DNA of 32,924 nucleotides from Scatacola_A faecigallinarum (GTDB lineage Bacteria > Pseudomonadota > Alphaproteobacteria > RF32 > CAG-239). The translations under genes were made by a program, and so were the position numbers. Shown one piece after another: positions 31,235 through 32,924 of this stretch. Each line of letters begins with the position of its first letter. The stretch's first letter is position 1. Under the pieces are notes generated by a model, which saw nothing but the letters and a program-made list of their open reading frames with translations, was not told the DNA's origin and searched no databases. The DNA is taken from positions 1-32,924 of the forward strand of contig DVOM01000040.1 in NCBI GenBank assembly GCA_018713605.1, in the 5' to 3' direction.

Positions 31235-31914
31235 ACCATATGACCGGAATCGTATATAAATTGTTTTTATCTATAAATGTTTTGTACAATCAATATTTAG
31301 TCAAAACACAAGCATAAAGAATCAAAAATCAGCCCAGAACAAGCCTTTTAATGAAAATCTAAGCAAACCTATACAAAACAAAACGGCTGAGTCCAGAAGT
31401 CAAAAAACAAGATATTTAACCTTGTGCCCTCAAGGGCAAGAGGTTGCTAAAAAAAGTTTTTGACGTCAACGACAATTTATTTTTTAACTTGTAACACTGC
31501 TATGTCATAAGTTAACTTCGGGTTCCTAAGACCTAGAAGTTGATTTTATGATTTAATGACATCAACGTCACATAATCAAAATAATCAAAAAACTGTTTTA
31601 CAATCCCAGAGAATCGCGACATTACGTATATATCAGATTCTTTTTGATAGTTATAACACATTGTAAATAGGTATTATTATGTTCAACCTTTGTAAATTTT
31701 AGCAGAAGTTCATTCAATCAACCTCATTTAAAATTCTAATGAGGTTAATCTTTTGAATTTACATAAATATCTTGTTAAAATATATCCCATTGCTCCATAA
31801 ACAGCCCAGAAACAAGAAGATTTGATAAAAGAAGTAAAACATAAGCCCGACCTGAAATCAATCAAACCGGGCTAAATTATAAACTTTATCTATGGAACAG
31901 TTAATAAAAGTTGT
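31235..31914. other. 680-bp AT-rich gap with repeats X2/Y2 and hairpins, no gene seen
   Basis: Holds block X2 (31451-31487) and block Y2 (31544-31576), copies of X1/Y1 with 14-bp sites at 31461-31474 and 31557-31570. It also holds hairpins TGCCC-TCAA-GGGCA (31425-31438) and AGCCCG...CGGGCT (31844-31873), the latter possibly ending the minus-strand operon. AGCCCAGAACAAG at 31331 and AGCCCAGAAACAAG at 31803 are a short direct repeat. I see no credible coding frame. Confidence 0.6.
31720..31746. repeat. Perfect 9-bp inverted repeat
   Basis: AACCTCATT (31720-31728), 9-nt loop, AATGAGGTT (31738-31746). No T-run on either strand. It resembles in size and shape the hairpin at 30300-30327. Confidence 0.7.
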
Positions 31915-32232
31915 TTAATATTCGCTTGCCAGCATAACGGTCATAACACGATTTGTTAAATTTGGATTGGCAGGATCCTCTGATAAGTATTGATAGTTTT
32001 TGTCATAGTAATCTATTTTCCAGAAGATTTTCTCACCTTTATAATCAAAACTGCCAAAATCGTGTTCATTATAAGGATCGTTAGCTTCGGTAAAATGATT
32101 AAACTGTCTGACTTTGGATAAGATTTTTGCAATATCATCTTGTGATTTAGCATTTATACCAGCAGTTAACATTACTCTTCCACCGGTAAAGGTTTGTCGG
32201 AAGTTGTCATTTAAGGTTTTAATGTCTGTCAT
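31915..32232 (-). CDS. DUF3768 family protein
   Basis: 105 residues from ATG 32232 (AGAGGTG upstream), not the longer frame. Typical DUF3768 blocks are LNDNFRQTFTGGRVMLTAGI, VRQFNHF, NDPYNEHDFGSF, the aromatic FWKIDYYD, and the C-terminus LTNRVMTVMLASEY. The family is common on alphaproteobacterial plasmids and islands; its biochemical role is not known. It is last in a three-gene operon, 10 bp after the preceding stop, with its ribosome site touching that stop. Confidence 0.88.
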   Translation of the reverse strand: MTDIKTLNDNFRQTFTGGRVMLTAGINAKSQDDIAKILSKVRQFNHFTEANDPYNEHDFGSFDYKGEKIFWKIDYYDKNYQYLSEDPANPNLTNRVMTVMLASEY

Positions 32233-32242
32233 AACACACCTC

Positions 32243-32500
32243 TTAGGCAGATATTTCAGAAGCAAGAAACATTTTGAATTTTCTCAAAGCCTGTCTGACT
32301 GATGTATGACTTCTTTTGCCATAGCTTGATTTTTCACCAGTCGTTTCATATTGAGGCAAGATAGAAGAGATATTTTCAACCAGATGAGCAAGTGTAAACT
32401 GTTCGTTTCTACAAAGTCTCTCAATTCGACCAGCATAATCGGCAGAAGTTAACTCAGAGTATTTATTTTCTAACAACCAGTTTTCAAAATTTTTTAACAT
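32243..32500 (-). CDS. Small protein resembling a recombinase N-terminal (SAM-like) domain
   Basis: 85 residues with AAGGAGAT upstream of ATG 32500. FENWLLENKYSELTSADYAGRIERLC resembles the core-binding N-terminal domain of tyrosine recombinases. The catalytic part is absent and the next gene starts at once, so it is either a truncated integrase remnant or a stand-alone DNA-binding protein. A good ribosome site and tight spacing to DUF3768 argue that it is expressed. The family call is weak. Confidence 0.55.
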   Translation of the reverse strand: MLKNFENWLLENKYSELTSADYAGRIERLCRNEQFTLAHLVENISSILPQYETTGEKSSYGKRSHTSVRQALRKFKMFLASEISA

Positions 32501-32523
32501 AACACTATCTCCTTATCATCAAA

Positions 32524-32655
32524 TTAGTTCATAAAAACCGGCTCAGTACAAACCGCAATCATTGTCTGCTTTAATCTTTGACATTCAGACAAGCAGTCAC
32601 TAAAGAATTGATACGGAGTTGGAATAATTGTGTCATTGAGTTTTACATACCACAT
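32524..32655 (-). CDS. Small 43-residue protein, first gene of the operon
   Basis: The ATG at 32653-32655 has AAAGGAAAAAG upstream. The product runs MWYVKLNDTIIPTPYQFF to the C-terminus EPVFMN, with three Cys (21, 25, 36) including a Cys-x3-Cys pair. It ends 23 bp before the 85-residue gene on the same strand. I do not recognise it. The ribosome site, operon position and matching codon use support it as a real gene despite its size. Confidence 0.55.
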   Translation of the reverse strand: MWYVKLNDTIIPTPYQFFSDCLSECQRLKQTMIAVCTEPVFMN

Positions 32656-32670
32656 AACTTTTTCCTTTCA

Positions 32671-32699
32671 TAAATAGTTGTTTACTCATTAACTATTTA
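32671..32699. promoter_or_regulatory. Inverted repeat upstream of the minus-strand operon
   Basis: TAAATAGTT (32671-32679) and AACTATTTA (32691-32699), a perfect 9-bp inverted repeat with an 11-nt spacer, 15 bp before the 43-residue gene. Likely an operator or leader hairpin. The rest, 32700-32924, shows no gene; it has a direct repeat GGACAGGA/GGACGGGA near 32771 and 32790. Confidence 0.5.
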
Positions 32700-32924
32700 C
32701 ATTATGCGGTGTATTTTCTAATTCGGGAGCCCCTAAAACTCACGAAACCAACGACATTTTGCTACGATTTGGACAGGATTACTAATTTATGGACGGGAAA
32801 AGCCTTTAACTTCTCGGTATTTCAGAAAAAAGTGTTGAGTAAGCGTAATTACTTGTCAGGAATCAAAAATTACCAAGGACCTTTAATAACATTAGAATTT
32901 TTATTTAATGTATTTGTTTGGGGA

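Overview
The window looks like chromosome from an alphaproteobacterium, probably an uncultured, host-associated Rhodospirillales-like lineage; the lineage is inference. The evidence is a PopZ-type polar organiser between tolC and valS, a lexA promoter with the alphaproteobacterial GTTC-N7-GTTC operator, a DUF3768 gene, and short palindromic intergenic repeats of the kind common in this class. Most of the window has moderate GC. The last ~3.2 kb, after a tRNA-Glu gene, is clearly AT-rich and reads as an inserted element.

Layout. 1-4.0 kb: a secreted parvulin-type prolyl isomerase, divergent from secA. 4.1-6.5 kb: a large unrecognised charged protein with an internal repeat. 6.6-9.0 kb: glycogen phosphorylase (TTG start). 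9.2-14.7 kb: tolC, popZ, valS. 14.7-15.4 kb: a membrane protein resembling Bax-inhibitor-1/YccA. 15.6-19.8 kb: an accessory cluster of three paralogous zeta-toxin-like P-loop kinases, each behind a near-identical upstream box, followed by two overlapping paralogues with a Cys-His-Asp arrangement like protein-glutaminase-type enzymes. 19.8-20.0 kb: a mirror-symmetric repeat array. 20.0-20.5 kb: a ~200-nt structured leader and a small HTH protein. 20.5-23.8 kb: enolase, a small membrane protein, a dCMP-deaminase-like enzyme and an orphan LuxR-type response regulator. 23.8-24.2 kb: repeats. 24.2-24.7 kb, minus strand: a second HTH gene behind a second copy of the structured leader. 24.7-29.6 kb: lexA, a secreted protein with a lysozyme-like motif, lysS, and a divergent polysaccharide deacetylase. 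29.7 kb: tRNA-Glu(UUC). 29.75-32.9 kb: AT-rich island with tRNA-fragment repeats, duplicated 14-bp sites, an HUH Rep-like protein, and a three-gene minus-strand operon (43 aa, 85 aa, DUF3768).

How it fits together. The housekeeping genes mostly have their own promoters and strong intrinsic terminators, several shared between convergent genes. Three parts look new or unusual. First, two copies of a structured RNA leader (20062-20263 plus; 24468-24665 minus) precede two divergent HTH proteins. Promoter, loops and stems are conserved, with compensatory changes, and the Shine-Dalgarno sequence can be sequestered by a conserved anti-SD. I recognise no known riboswitch class in them. Second, the kinase plus Cys-His-Asp cluster. 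Third, the tRNA-Glu island with its Rep-like gene and repeated sites. All assignments come from reading the sequence alone; no database search was run.
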